A DNA stretch of 64,000 nt from Phymatolithon calcareum (lineage: Eukaryota > Rhodophyta > Florideophyceae > Hapalidiales). The stretch spans positions 2,294,001 through 2,358,000 of the forward strand of contig OZ345365.1 of NCBI GenBank assembly GCA_977006965.1. The letters run 5' to 3'. The notes beneath the pieces are model-generated. The model was given only the letters and a program-made list of their open reading frames with translations. It was not told the origin of the DNA and ran no database searches. Shown in pieces: positions 21,590 to 32,387 of this stretch. Every line of letters starts with the position of its first letter. Positions within the stretch are counted from its first letter, which is position 1. Both the position numbers and the translations under genes were made by a program.

Positions 21590-22980
21590 ATGGCCGTGGA
21601 ACACCACTTAGCTATATGACCGCGGACTGCGATTCCAAGCGCATGCTGCAGTACTACTTAACACGTCATGGGTGTTGAGAGTAATGTTCATCGCATGCAT
21701 GTGGCTAACTCGAAGCTGCGCATTGGCGATCCAGAGGTCCGCAGATCACGGTGGTGATTGCGCGACATCGACAAACCAGCTTGAGCACTCCCCTCCCGTT
21801 TCCTGGAAATTTTCAGGTAAAGTCTCCCTTCCTTCCTCTCCTTGCCCGGCGACGCGCTCTTTCGTTTTCACCTAGGTTGTCAGTGGCCCCTGTATGTCCT
21901 TTTTCATTCATTTCGTCTCACAGACACGCCGTTATGCCTTGCGACAATGCTCTATCTTCATTCGAGACCTCTTCCTTCATCTGGCGAAAGTTCGTTCTCA
22001 ACGTTTTGGCGCGCGGTGGAACAGCGATACTGACTGCAGTCGATTCATGATTGGCGTGATGAATTCAATGCAGATCTATGTTTTGGTACCGTTTCTTGTC
22101 GCCACGGTTACGAACACGGCCTTTGAACTGTTTCGCCGCACATTTCGTTTCCTGTACCCTTATCTGTTACGTCTCACTCATGCTCACCCGTTCAGTACCA
22201 ACGTTGAGGTTTGAAAAGCTTTCCGAATCGACTAGTAATCCATTATTCTTTAATTGCAACTATATTGTAAATCCTGTTTTTGTGCACATTCTCCATCACA
22301 GGTTCTTCTTCACTATGCGTTCGGAGTTCTCTGATAAGTGTCTACACGGAAATTTCCTTTGCAAAGTGACATTGTCTACATCTAAGATAGTTGACTTGTT
22401 TAGGTTACATAGAAATTCGGTAGTCTTTATTACGTAAATATTGATTTATGTTGTCCGCCGCGTACCAACTACAGAATCGCCATGGGTCGAAAATGCGGGC
22501 ACAGAACTACAGCACTCTCAATGACAATCAAAAAATGCCCAATTTTCCTTGCTGTGATGCCATCTAAACCATCTCGAGGTTGTTCGACTAGCATCCGTTG
22601 ACAGCACCCCTTGCGATCTGCATTTACATTTATGGTACACTGTAAAGTCCAATCTAAATTTCATTGCCTTTTCGCCCGGCACTGGGAAACAGCCTCGTTC
22701 GCTTCCGGCAAGCGGAAAGTATCACTCCCGTGCAACTACAACGTGGTCGTTCTGGACAGAACGTGACTGTTGCAAACCAGTGAGTTTACAGTCCGTTAAC
22801 TTTTTGCATGCGTTCTGACACTGTCAATTGAGCGCTCATAGGTATGAAATAAGAATCATCCCTGACCAGGGGTTGCGGGAAAATTCGGAAGTCCGAGTTT
22901 TTTTGAAATCTGTATTGGCTATAGGCGAATTAATCAGAAAACCTCACGATGCACATTTCATAAAAGTTGTAAAAACATTT
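21590..22980. other. No recognisable gene
   Basis: Overlapping plus-strand frames (for example 21894-22214 and 22078-22437) are Phe/Leu/Ser-rich and lack motifs. No repeats or boundaries found. Confidence 0.3.
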
Positions 22981-22989
22981 TGTTGATAG

Positions 22990-24593
22990 CGACCTATTGC
23001 TTTTGGTACGGCGCGTTTCTGAAAGGTGATGCTAACATACTGGATACATTTGTCAAATATAATGCGTGATCATCACCCACCTCACTGCAGATCACATCAT
23101 GTGATCCGCAATGCGGTGGGCCTGACCAATCAAAGATTGAGAGGTGACAGCCAGCGTAAAATTCGTTGTTTGGCTCAAAAACGTTTTGGTGCAGTTCCAA
23201 TTGCATCTGCTGTGCAGTATCTTGCACAAAAGCCGAAGCCGCTCGACCCTTCCACTTCCGGTACCACCGAAAACTCGGAAGAAGAATGTTCTTTCTACTT
23301 CTTTGATAGCTTCTGGTCAAAGCATTGGAAAAAATAATTGCTATTGTAATTATTTAAATTATTGTTCCAATAATTTATTCCTGAGTCGCGCATATTTATT
23401 GTATTTATTGAGATCTTCGTGGTTACGACAATTATTTTATTTATTTGAAAGCATTATTTACTCGAGAACGCTCGACTAAGTCTACGTTTCTGGGGGAGAA
23501 TGACAGCATTTTGGCCCGACGATTATATTGTTTATTTGGGCCCGATGGTATTCTTGAACAGTAAAGTGACATGTTTGTCATCGATAGCACATGACGTGTC
23601 GGCTGCGGACTCCTCATTTAGGATTATGAAAACCATGGCAATCAACACAGTACAACGGGAACTGCGTACCAGGCGAGCACCGTTTGGTAGCACCCAAGAT
23701 GCCGCGAGTTTTCGGTAAGCATGTTCGCGATGAGTTTTTCACACAGTCGGATCCCAACTCCGCTGTGTGGACTTGCAAATGTGGAACGCAGACGTCAATG
23801 CTATCGTGACAGAAAGCAGCTAGATGGATCCAATAATTGGGAATAACCAGTTATTTATTCCTCACTGAACTTAAATACAATAATTTATTCCTTCTGCGCT
23901 CAACAGTCTTGATATTTATTCTCGACACTGCGCGAGAAAAGAATAAAAATAAATAAATAATTCCAATGCTCTGCTTCTGGTACTGCTGAGGTCCACGGCG
24001 TGAGATGGATTTCGTATTCTTACCTTGTTTGGAACAAAGACTTGTAGATACGTATGGCTTTCAGGATGTTTATCCCCGGAATGAATACCCCAAGTGGCTT
24101 CAGTTGGTGTACCGCTGCTTTGGCGTTTTTTATGTACCTGATTGTGCCTGTGACCGTAATTCCGGTTGGTTCTAGAGATATCCCGAGGTATGAAACTTCA
24201 GGTACCTGCGACAGGGTCTGGTGCGCTAGCCGGAATTTGTGGTTCTTTGTCTCGGTCGACTCCAACACCTCGCTCTTACATTTTTCGGTGTTCCTCGTCA
24301 TTCGTCTCTCTTCGGCCCATTTCGTTGAAATATCGAGAAGGCGCTGCAGCGCGGGTTGGGTTTTCACCAACAGGACCACGTCTTCTGCAAAGAGAACGCC
24401 AGACACGTCTGCTTCCTCGCTTGGAACAGCGCTTATGCGCTCCACGAACTCGCCCATAAAAACGTTATACAGACTTGGGCTGAGCGGTGATCCCTGCGAG
24501 ACGGCTCTGTCAACTATAAACCAATTCTTGCTGCTGTCTCCCGCTCTGAGGATCCAAGAGGATGAGAGCGCAAGCATGTTTTCTATGTGTACC
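22990..24593 (-). mobile_element. LINE reverse-transcriptase copy, truncated
   Basis: Minus-strand LINE related to LINE-A and LINE-B. The 24577-24020 frame carries FIVDRAVSQGSPLSPSLYN (motif B), VLFAEDVVLL at the YADD position (ADD replaced by AED), LQRLLDISTKWAEERRMT, VSYLGISLEPTG and IRIYKSLFQTR. Past a TAA it continues EYEIHLTPW to 23982, is interrupted by a hAT element, and resumes at 23309 with IKEVERTFFFRVFGG and ERLRLLCKI, matching KEVEETFFNQVFG and RLRLLCRI of LINE-B. Its 5' end is lost at about 24593, where a Sel1-like fragment begins. Stops, frameshifts and the altered YADD box make it inactive. Confidence 0.75.
23318..23973. mobile_element. Non-autonomous hAT element, 656 bp
   Basis: Terminal inverted repeats CAAAGCATTGGAA / CAGAGCATTGGAA (12 of 13) and a perfect 8-bp target duplication CTTCTGGT (23310-23317 and 23974-23981), the hallmark of hAT transposons. 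The interior is AT-rich, rich in ATAATTTATTCC-type subterminal motifs, and encodes no transposase. It interrupts the LINE whose coding pieces lie on both sides. An inner segment near 23492-23560 (GCATTTTGGCCCGA) resembles the hairpin at 55910-55979. Confidence 0.8.
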
Positions 24594-24644
24594 CTCGCAC
24601 GTTTGCTGATGAATGGAGCTGAAGGAGTGCCCGCAGACCCGCGA
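24594..24644 (+). repeat. Sel1-repeat fragment
   Basis: Seventeen plus-strand codons read LARLLMNGAEGVPADPR, fitting the repeat consensus of both Sel1 genes in the window. The DNA (CTGAAGGAGTGCCCGCAGACCC) also resembles those genes. It begins where LINE similarity ends. Too short to function; it is a gene fragment. Confidence 0.6.
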
Positions 24645-24649
24645 GTCTC

Positions 24650-26020
24650 GTGTCTGCTGGAACGCCTTCAAGAACTCTTCAATACATGCATTGTGAATGA
24701 TATGCATTTGTTGAAGAGTTCACAGGGTCAGGAAATCGGTACAGAGCCGATGGGCGATACATTCCAGATTTGTACGCACAGTGCATCCACACGAGCGGCG
24801 GTGAGACTTTTTCTTTAGTATAGATGATAGAGTTGATTTTTATCGCAAAACGGAAAGCATAGGGCACATGTCCTCCAGAATCAGCACGCCTTGTCATGCA
24901 TCTACTACATTGTATGTGTGTCGAACTTAGCACCTTGCAGTGTGCCTTGTAGTGTCATGGTACGGCGATCTTCATCCTAGAAGGTGCACATCGCTCCGCC
25001 GAGATCGTCCGAGAAAAAATCTTTTGCGCACTCAAAAGTCGGCGCTGTCGTATCGTGTACGAGGCTCACCATCCAATGGTACGTACAAACATCTCTATAA
25101 ATGAGCTTGCGAGATAAGCAATTCAATTTTTCAACTTGAGAACCACTGAGAGGGAATTTAGTGTGAAAAGTGCAGAGTCCACCGTTCCTTGTGAACAACG
25201 AAATGCGATCGACATGGATTTTATGTATGATTATATATACTGTACAAACATAACACGATTCTCGGAACTAACGTGGGGCATTCTATATAACTGATTAGAT
25301 GTTAATTGAATGCTCTCATTACACTCTGAGGGCTGTCCGACAGCGGCTTTTCTGTAGGTGTTCACGCTAGTATTTCGCCTTGTTCCTTATACAGGGACTC
25401 GTTGTTTTCCATATTATCAATTACGGTGAGGCTGTAGTATAGCAGAGTTTAATGCCTGTCCTGTTTAAAATTTTCTTCAGGATCCAGATCGAACACTTTG
25501 CTCGATTCTTGCGTAAAAAACTGCAGGAGATGCTCTGCCGCAGTCGCGAATTTATCCCCTATTAACCTCGTGCTCTTGAGGAAACCTTCCGCTTACGTCA
25601 CGCATGGCAATATAGGCGGCTTTCTCTGGTGCATGTAATTCACGCTACGGAATCCGAACACGAGGTGTCAATATTTTGGGTCCGGTTGTCCCGGTCGCGT
25701 GCACCCGCGATATTGATGTGGTGTTTGTACTCGACCTGCGAGATTGGTCAGAGTGCGTCTCGCCCTGCAGACGCTTTGTAGTCAAGTTTGCTCGATTTAA
25801 CGTCCAGCATTGCGTTCAGGACGAATGCATCTTCCGAATCTGAGCAATGCATTGCTGTGACGGACAGCCATTATATTTTTGGAACTTTTTTGGTACTTCG
25901 TCTCGAATGTTTGGATAATGCCATAGTCCTATGATAGGGGTCGGTATATGTGACAGAGAGTAGGTCATTCGCCAAAAATTAGATTTCCATTATACATTAT
26001 TGGCAAATCCGGGCGATAAT
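24650..26020. other. No recognisable gene
   Basis: A 73-codon minus-strand frame (24977-25198) has coding-like composition but no known motif. A stretch near 25320-25350 (CTCTGAGGGCTG...CAGCGGCTTTTCT) resembles the LINE-A type 3' tail on the minus strand. Otherwise nothing assignable. Confidence 0.25.
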
Positions 26021-26029
26021 CGATGAGAG

Positions 26030-26165
26030 TTGCACTGCTGGGGTTCGAACCAGACAAAAATAAGCCAACCGTGGGGCTAAGACACAAGGGACAACAGCGC
26101 AATGAACAACGCCCTGAACAAATTGCGTGGACAAGCTGCGCTACTCTGAAGTTCGCAGACACGAA
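26030..26165 (-). other. tRNA-like sequence with possible intron
   Basis: On the minus strand a B-box-like GGTTCGAACCCC lies near 26052-26041, and an A-box-like GTAGCGCAGCTTGTCC lies about 100 bp upstream. The T-arm pairs only 4 bp, the acceptor ends do not pair well and the separation is too large without an intron. It is more likely a tRNA-derived SINE head or tRNA pseudogene than a working tRNA. Confidence 0.3.
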
Positions 26166-26230
26166 GTTCGGCTTTGTACGCAACTATAATCTTCATAAAT
26201 AGAAGTAGATGGGACATTCCAAATCATATA

Positions 26231-26274
26231 TCGAGCATTTCTTGTAAGCATATATGATTACAAGAAATGCTCGA
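26231..26274. repeat. Perfect 17-bp hairpin
   Basis: TCGAGCATTTCTTGTAA, a 10-bp loop, then the exact complement. No U-tract follows and no gene ends here, so it is not a bacterial-style terminator. Confidence 0.65.
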
Positions 26275-26893
26275 TTAAACATGCGAGGTCACAATGAGCG
26301 CAGAGTGATACTCCGAACAAGAGTTGAAGATGCAAGTTTCTCCCGTCGATTTGAACCAAGGCCCTTCATTGACATTTTCCCCGCTGTTTAACACTTTTGA
26401 GCAGGCTTGTGTCCTCTGCTGTGAATCTCACGATTCATCTTGTGCCATTGTACTACTTACCAGTGCTGTGCATCCATCAATCCTCGATGCCCAGAGAAGA
26501 ATTTTTCTTCACTCATGGCATAGTATATGTGAATTTTACACACGATGTGCCTGCCAAGCAAATATTTTCTAGACAGAGTAGAGCGAGTTTTTAGTGCTAG
26601 AATGGGTGTAAACATCAATCGTCTCGCAGAGTAAACAATGCAAATTGGGGAGGGCACTACTGTTCACAATGTACGCACTCAGTCCCTGGCCTCTTCGTCT
26701 TCAAAATCAGGGCAGTCCAGATAGCCGTCCAAGGCCACTGACAGCCGTCGCCGAATTTATTCAACAAAGTGACTGAAACGAACGATATTGCTCGTATTGT
26801 GTCATTTTTCGTGTCCTGTCCTGCAGCAGTTGTATATTTTCAATCAGGTTTCAACGAAGCGTTTTTGCACTTCAGGTAGGGGCCTTCGAGCAC

Positions 26894-27091
26894 CATATGT
26901 AGACAATAGAACGGCGACGCTGAGATTCCTACGAACAGGACAATCTGGAGGAGGGTTTTTGCAGCTAGGGCTACGACGATAGCAACGAGCTTTTGCGGGC
27001 TTTAAACGCATCTCCCTTACAGTCTTATGAGTGTTTCTGAGGGCGTTTAATAAATTCAAAATTCAAAAAAAAAAAAAACATATGTAGACAA
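26894..27091 (+). mobile_element. 5'-truncated LINE-A-type 3' end with TSD
   Basis: A 172-bp insertion (26907-27078) flanked by the 13-bp duplication CATATGTAGACAA (26894-26906 and 27079-27091) and ending in 14 A residues. The tail GAGTGTTTCTGAGGGCGTTTA, then ATAAA, matches the LINE-A tail at 58.0 kb on the other strand. It is a severely 5'-truncated copy of the kind target-primed reverse transcription leaves. Confidence 0.8.
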
Positions 27092-28018
27092 GGATATTAC
27101 ATCAATTCATTTTTAGAAGGTCGAATTTTAATTTTAAAAAACAATTCTTTTTCTTAAAAAAGAAGTTTTATAATTATAATTCGGATGAGCTCTTCCGTTC
27201 GCCCTTGGCTTACATCACATCTAGTGGAAGATGGCAGGAACAACTATGATTTCAGATCCTCGATCCTGAGAATTAATTCTGTCGTTGAGTTTGCCTTCTC
27301 TCTCAGAGGGACTAGCAACCTTCCGATGTCTAAATCTTCGGTCACGTTATTGTATCCATGAGTTCGACTGGGACTTGCACAACTAAGCCCGATATTTCAC
27401 TGAAAATTGATTCTATTGCAAATTTCGTGCATTTTCTATTCTAGTAATGTCTACAAACAAGACTCATCACAGATGTCTGATGCCTATTACCACGCCTATA
27501 GCGAGGGTTCGTGCCCGTTTCGCAAAATGTCGCATCTTACGAAACTGAAATATTTTCTGTAGAAATGCGCAGCTTTACACTTCAAATTCGTTTATCTACT
27601 TCAAAGAGCCATATTTAATTACCCAATTCTAATCGACGAGAGGGAAAGGTGCTGATAAAGTACAAGTGTTGCGCGAAAAACAAATAGCACTGGTCAAATA
27701 TTGCCTCATCACGGGATTAATCGCTCCCTCCGTCACAGCGCTCACCACAGCAAGCCACATTAGCTCACCGTGTCACCCAGATTTTGTCCCAGCAAACCTC
27801 GACCGCCCTGAAGGCGTCCTCCCTCTGCAGTGCACCAGCCCAGCAGAGCGCAGATTGTTTTTACGACAGGAAGAGCTTTTTGTGACCCGCGAGAGGGTTT
27901 TACAGTAACTACTGCACGACTTTAGTAAGTCCTTTGGTGCAGTTGAACACATGGGTAAATGACAGCATCAAAAAAGGAAAAGGTCTTTTTTGAAAAATTT
28001 GCACAACGCCGGAGAACA

Positions 28019-28484
28019 CTTGAAGCGAAGACACCGAGCAAGAAGTCAGTTTCCAGAGAATACCTTAAATACCAGCGGTATGCCGCTGCCGGCAGAGCGT
28101 CTATAGAGACGATGTCAACGCCGTTAATCAATAGGGACTTACGCGAGTACCGCGCCACGTGCCATGCGCGGTTACGACATGCTATCGGATCAGCTGTCAA
28201 ACGAGCTCGGTGCACTGATCACCGAGCTGCAAAATGTGGCGCAATGAACACACAATGACGCCTCGCTACCGGGGGTCGTCTACGGCGAACAATACAGGAG
28301 TTCTGCAATTTAGATGGGATATCTGAGATCCTAAGTTTTTCCGCCCGCCCCTCTGGCGGTGCGTTTTCGTAAGCTACACAAAGGTAGGTAGCAACTGAGG
28401 AAGCCTTGCCCATATCTTCGGAAGTCTGTGGGGCTTTTAAATAAACTTTGCTCAAAAAAAAAAAAAAAACTTGAAGCGAAGACA
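28019..28484 (+). mobile_element. 5'-truncated LINE-B 3' end with TSD
   Basis: A 436-bp insertion (28034-28469) flanked by the perfect 15-bp duplication CTTGAAGCGAAGACA (28019-28033 and 28470-28484), ending in a run of 16 A. The 3' part GAAGTCTGTGGGGCTTTTAA, then ATAAAC, matches the LINE-B tails at 41.4 kb and 47.2 kb. The 5' part encodes the end of an open frame (to 28258) that differs from the LINE-B protein end, so this may be a sister subfamily. Confidence 0.8.
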
Positions 28485-28900
28485 AAGTGAAGTGTGATAA
28501 ACTTTATCTTCTCAGCGAAAATTTTCTTCTTTATTTTGCCTTCGCATGATCTCTGTCAACTGCGCGTGATCTACGATTCGGGGAAACATCTACAGCAGTG
28601 ATCATGTCATTACGCAGTAATACTGAGCACATGACCTTCGATGCATCTATTCGCCAAGCCGCACCACTGGAATAGTTCGAAAAGACTGCAGTCCACAATC
28701 CTTGACGGTAATTCAGAATGGATTTGCATCGCGGTGTCGCTAATTGAAGCTCGCACACTGCAGCGTACATAAAGGGTGGACTTCCATAAGGTTACGGGCT
28801 CGGAATCTCAACCAAATTACTTTCCCAAATTAGGAGCAACTGCCCCAGACAGGAAGGCATCTTCCTCCTCCCCATCCGCTGTGATCTCGGAAAAGGAATC

Positions 28901-31900
28901 ATGTCGTCCCAACAGGGAATCCGCCGAAAGAAAGCTCTGGCGACGCTTCGCTCCCTAGTCTTCCTCGTCCTTCTTGTCAACTGCTCCGCACAGGTCGTGA
29001 AAATCAATGCTGGTGGTCCTATCGTCGCCCCGGACTGGCGTTGTGACACTGGCAAGTTCGTCACAACATCTTCCTCGATTCAATATACGTCTAAGCGCCC
29101 TATCGCCAAGATGACCCACCCTGGCGCCATCTATCAATCGCACCGTTTTATCCCCACCGTTTCCAAACTCGAGTATAAGATTCCGATTCCGGCAGGCAGC
29201 TACGATGTGCAGCTCTTGTTCGCCGAGACTTGGGCTGGAAGTGGAGTTGACAAGCGCAAATTCACCATCATGATCAACAATATCCCGCTCAAAACAACGA
29301 CTATGGACACGGAGCTGGACATCTACGCTATGGCCGGCGGGTTCGATAAGCCTTATCTACTTCAAGCTGGTAAGCATTCTTCCGTCGGTGGCTTTATGAA
29401 TATCAGCTTTGGACGCATTGCGGGCAAAAACAATCCCATGATCTCAGGGATCATCATCTCTGGTAACGGCGCAGATCAGCTCATCGGATCCGAGGGCCTC
29501 GGTTCTTGTGGTGTATCCACGCCAGCTCCAAAGCCTACCATTTCCTCTCCGGCTACCAGCGTTGCTCCTGCTTGCGATAAACCGACCGAGACAGAGTTCG
29601 GATCCACTCATTTTGCCCACGCAGTTGCTGGTGGACCGTACATTGTAACCGATCTCATGAATCAGGGTTTCGTGTCTGTCGATCTAGATGGAACTAATTC
29701 CCATAGTCATTTCCAATCCGGCAGCGAGAACGGTAAAATCGTCAAGTTTAAGTGGACATGGAAAGACCCTTCGAATCCGAAAGCTGATGCCAATGGCATA
29801 GTCACTGTCACCACCAGCCAGTCAACCCACAACTTCCCTGTCGGAGTTACATCTATCACCTTGGTTGTGGAAGATCAATTCTGTAACTCTGCCTCGGAAA
29901 CTACCACTGTTACTGTGAACTCTGGGACCAAGACCGGCGCCTACTGTTACTACTACGACTTTGGCGCTCAGAATTTGAACGATGTGCCTCTGCCGCTCGA
30001 CGTGAAAACCGGTCCGAAGCCAAAGTATGGTGTCAGATTTGATGATATCAACTTTGGCACCACGGAGAGTTTTGGAAAGTTCCCATTCAAGCAGAACACG
30101 TTTGCAGTGCGTTGTGTATTCCAAGTCACCGTCAACACACCAAGTGATATTCAATACGAGGTCACACATAGTGGACCAGTCAAGGTATATCACGAAGGGG
30201 CTCTCGTCGGTTCCTCGACTTCTAAGGCTGTTAATGTCATGACGAAAACAACAAGCAAAACGTTTTCCAAAGGTCCTCAAGAATGGCAAGTGCTCTATTT
30301 GCGACCATCCGGAGTGCAAGGAACAATCAAGTTCCGATTTGGTTCCGGAGCAGTCATCCCCGCCAGCACTATTCGACACAATTCTGGCACAGTGGTGCCA
30401 ATCATCACAGGTATTTCTAAGACAGAAGGCAGTACGGAGGAACTTATGTTCATCTCTGGATTATCGTTCGTGACAGATGCGATTGTGAGGTTCGGATCTT
30501 CGCAGGCAGAAACTGTTGAAAGTAGTGCCGAATCGATTCAGGTACGAGTGCCTGAAGGTACAGGAACAGTGGATATTACGGTTACAACTCAGGCTGGCTT
30601 GTCAAATAGCGTCAAGTTCACATACAAGGCGGCAGACTCATTTCCGATCAAGTTTACCGAAGATACACTCAAGACAACGGCCGGTACTCGGTACGAACTG
30701 CGAAAGATTGCAGTTGTGAAGTACGGACCTGATGGGCGTCTTTATTGTGGGTCAACGGAGAACATGATCTATGCACTTACGCTAAACAAGAACCTTCAAG
30801 TGACGAAAAAGTGCGAAAAGAATGTATTCGAGAAGTGGACTCGCGCTGTTCTCGGACTAGGATTCGACCCGACCAAGAACGACCTCAAGCTCTACTTCAC
30901 CACGAGCACGATGTTCTGGAAGGAGTACAACATTATCAACGATCCGGCAATTGGGTGGACGAACGGAAAAGTGAAATCCGTCACCATGGCAGGACCTAAC
31001 GGGTGCTTCAACAATGATGTTTCGGATGTCGTCACGGGGTTGCCAGTCTCGAACCACGATCACGCAGTCCAGGCGATTGAGTTCTTGCCGGGCGGAAAAA
31101 TGATTATTTCTATCGGTGGCTTCACCAACGGTGGAATTTCAAGTCCTGGGGATAAGCTCGGCGGCTTCCCCAGTAACCCGCTCGCAGGTGCTCTAGTGGA
31201 ATGCCCGACCTCAGGAACCAATATGGTTTACACAAGCACAAACCCGCTGGAAGCCAAGATACAAAGTGGTGCCTGCAAGACGTATGCGACCGGATTCAGG
31301 AACACGTTTGCGATGGCGCTTCACACGAACGGAAAGCTGTACGCGACTGACAATGGGCCGAATAAGACTTTCGGAGACTTTTCTACCAACTGCGCGGGAG
31401 GGAAAACGCCGTCAAAGAATATTAATGACAAATTCATCCTGGTGCAGCCCGGTAAGTGTCACGGTCATCCCAGTATCAATCGAGGACTAAATGGAAATCC
31501 TGCCGAATGCGTATTCGGGGATTCAAGATGCGTGAAGCCGCTGATTGGAAATCTGGAGTCGTCGACGAACGGAGTGATCGAGTACCAATCAAACATTTTC
31601 GGCGACAAAATGAAGGGAAATGTGTTCTTGGCAAAACACTCCACCGATAGGAATCCGGGACGCATAACCCGCATCGTTCTCAACGCGGAGGGTACCATTG
31701 CAGAAAACGGGGTAACGCAAGAATTCAAGAGCATCTCCGGTCTTTCTCTAGTTGAGGGCCCCAGAGGTGAGATGATCATGGGCCGTTTCATCCAGAAAGA
31801 CTTTGTAGTTCTCAGGCCCGACTATGTAACACCAACTGAGCCTTTCTTCATCTCCGTTCTACCGCGGAGAGGACCGGCCGTCGGTGGAACGACTGTGCTT

Positions 31901-32098
31901 GTCACAGGGCACAATTTCGGCAATACGCCGTCTGCCAAGTTTGGAAACAAACCGTGTACCAACGTGAAAGTTATTGACACCGACTCCTTCACATGTGTTA
32001 CCCCAGCTGGGAGCAAGAACGCGAAAGTTCAGGTGTCTGTTTCAACCGGAGCTGTCACTGGCATTACCGGAAGCGGCACCGACTACTGGTATTTCTGA
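28901..32098 (+). CDS. Secreted malectin / PKD / IPT / sorbosone-dehydrogenase-like protein
   Basis: A 1065-residue single-exon protein. Residues 1-30 are a signal peptide (basic RRKK, then SLVFLVLLV, likely cut after CSA). Residues about 32-200 match a malectin (carbohydrate-binding) domain: INAGG at the start, YDVQLLFAE and INISFGR-like strands. About 236-336 is PKD-like (AGGPY start, WTWKDPS). About 337-495 is an unassigned beta-rich region, possibly PA14-like. About 499-575 is an IPT/TIG domain. About 580-975 resembles the glucose/sorbosone dehydrogenase propeller, with NHDHAVQAIEFLPGGKMIIS and YATGFRNTFAMALHTNGKLY. About 980-1062 is a second IPT/TIG (RRGPAVGGTTVLVTGHNFG). It is probably extracellular and involved in cell-wall carbohydrate binding or oxidation; whether the propeller is catalytic is unknown. 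The start is fixed by the signal peptide. An AATAAA lies 28 bp past the stop. Confidence 0.9.
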   Translation: MSSQQGIRRKKALATLRSLVFLVLLVNCSAQVVKINAGGPIVAPDWRCDTGKFVTTSSSIQYTSKRPIAKMTHPGAIYQSHRFIPTVSKLEYKIPIPAGSYDVQLLFAETWAGSGVDKRKFTIMINNIPLKTTTMDTELDIYAMAGGFDKPYLLQAGKHSSVGGFMNISFGRIAGKNNPMISGIIISGNGADQLIGSEGLGSCGVSTPAPKPTISSPATSVAPACDKPTETEFGSTHFAHAVAGGPYIVTDLMNQGFVSVDLDGTNSHSHFQSGSENGKIVKFKWTWKDPSNPKADANGIVTVTTSQSTHNFPVGVTSITLVVEDQFCNSASETTTVTVNSGTKTGAYCYYYDFGAQNLNDVPLPLDVKTGPKPKYGVRFDDINFGTTESFGKFPFKQNTFAVRCVFQVTVNTPSDIQYEVTHSGPVKVYHEGALVGSSTSKAVNVMTKTTSKTFSKGPQEWQVLYLRPSGVQGTIKFRFGSGAVIPASTIRHNSGTVVPIITGISKTEGSTEELMFISGLSFVTDAIVRFGSSQAETVESSAESIQVRVPEGTGTVDITVTTQAGLSNSVKFTYKAADSFPIKFTEDTLKTTAGTRYELRKIAVVKYGPDGRLYCGSTENMIYALTLNKNLQVTKKCEKNVFEKWTRAVLGLGFDPTKNDLKLYFTTSTMFWKEYNIINDPAIGWTNGKVKSVTMAGPNGCFNNDVSDVVTGLPVSNHDHAVQAIEFLPGGKMIISIGGFTNGGISSPGDKLGGFPSNPLAGALVECPTSGTNMVYTSTNPLEAKIQSGACKTYATGFRNTFAMALHTNGKLYATDNGPNKTFGDFSTNCAGGKTPSKNINDKFILVQPGKCHGHPSINRGLNGNPAECVFGDSRCVKPLIGNLESSTNGVIEYQSNIFGDKMKGNVFLAKHSTDRNPGRITRIVLNAEGTIAENGVTQEFKSISGLSLVEGPRGEMIMGRFIQKDFVVLRPDYVTPTEPFFISVLPRRGPAVGGTTVLVTGHNFGNTPSAKFGNKPCTNVKVIDTDSFTCVTPAGSKNAKVQVSVSTGAVTGITGSGTDYWYF

Positions 32099-32125
32099 TA
32101 AATTGACTAACTGCTTTTTTTAAAA

Positions 32126-32131
32126 AATAAA
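32126..32131 (+). promoter_or_regulatory. Polyadenylation signal of the secreted-protein gene
   Basis: AATAAA 28 bp after the stop codon, followed by T-rich sequence, as expected for a eukaryotic 3' end. Confidence 0.6.
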
Positions 32132-32387
32132 TCTTATACACTACTTGCTGTTTTACGTTTTTTTCGTTCTGAATTTTTAGACTTTTGTGCAAGTGACTAG
32201 ACCTTTTTGAAATAGGAAAAATGGAATAATCGGCTTGGCAACAGTTTTAGAAGACGAGAGGCTTGATGTAATCCACTGAGAGCGACCATGGCCGAGTGCG
32301 TCCTAAAAACCGTCTGTGTACTGTTTTAATGGCACGCGCAAGTCTCGTAAGAGCGGATATCAAGTCCTTTTTTTACCCTCAAGGATC

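Noticed and set aside
26231-26274. Rho-independent terminator
   Set aside because: The context is eukaryotic, there is no T-tract and no upstream gene.
26340-26460. Possible minus-strand tRNA or SINE (GGTTCAAATC B-box-like)
   Set aside because: No A box at a sensible distance and no similarity to the SINE copies.
32284-32360. Possible tRNA (ATGGCCGAGTGCG resembles a Ser/Leu A box)
   Set aside because: No B box and no foldable T or acceptor arm downstream.
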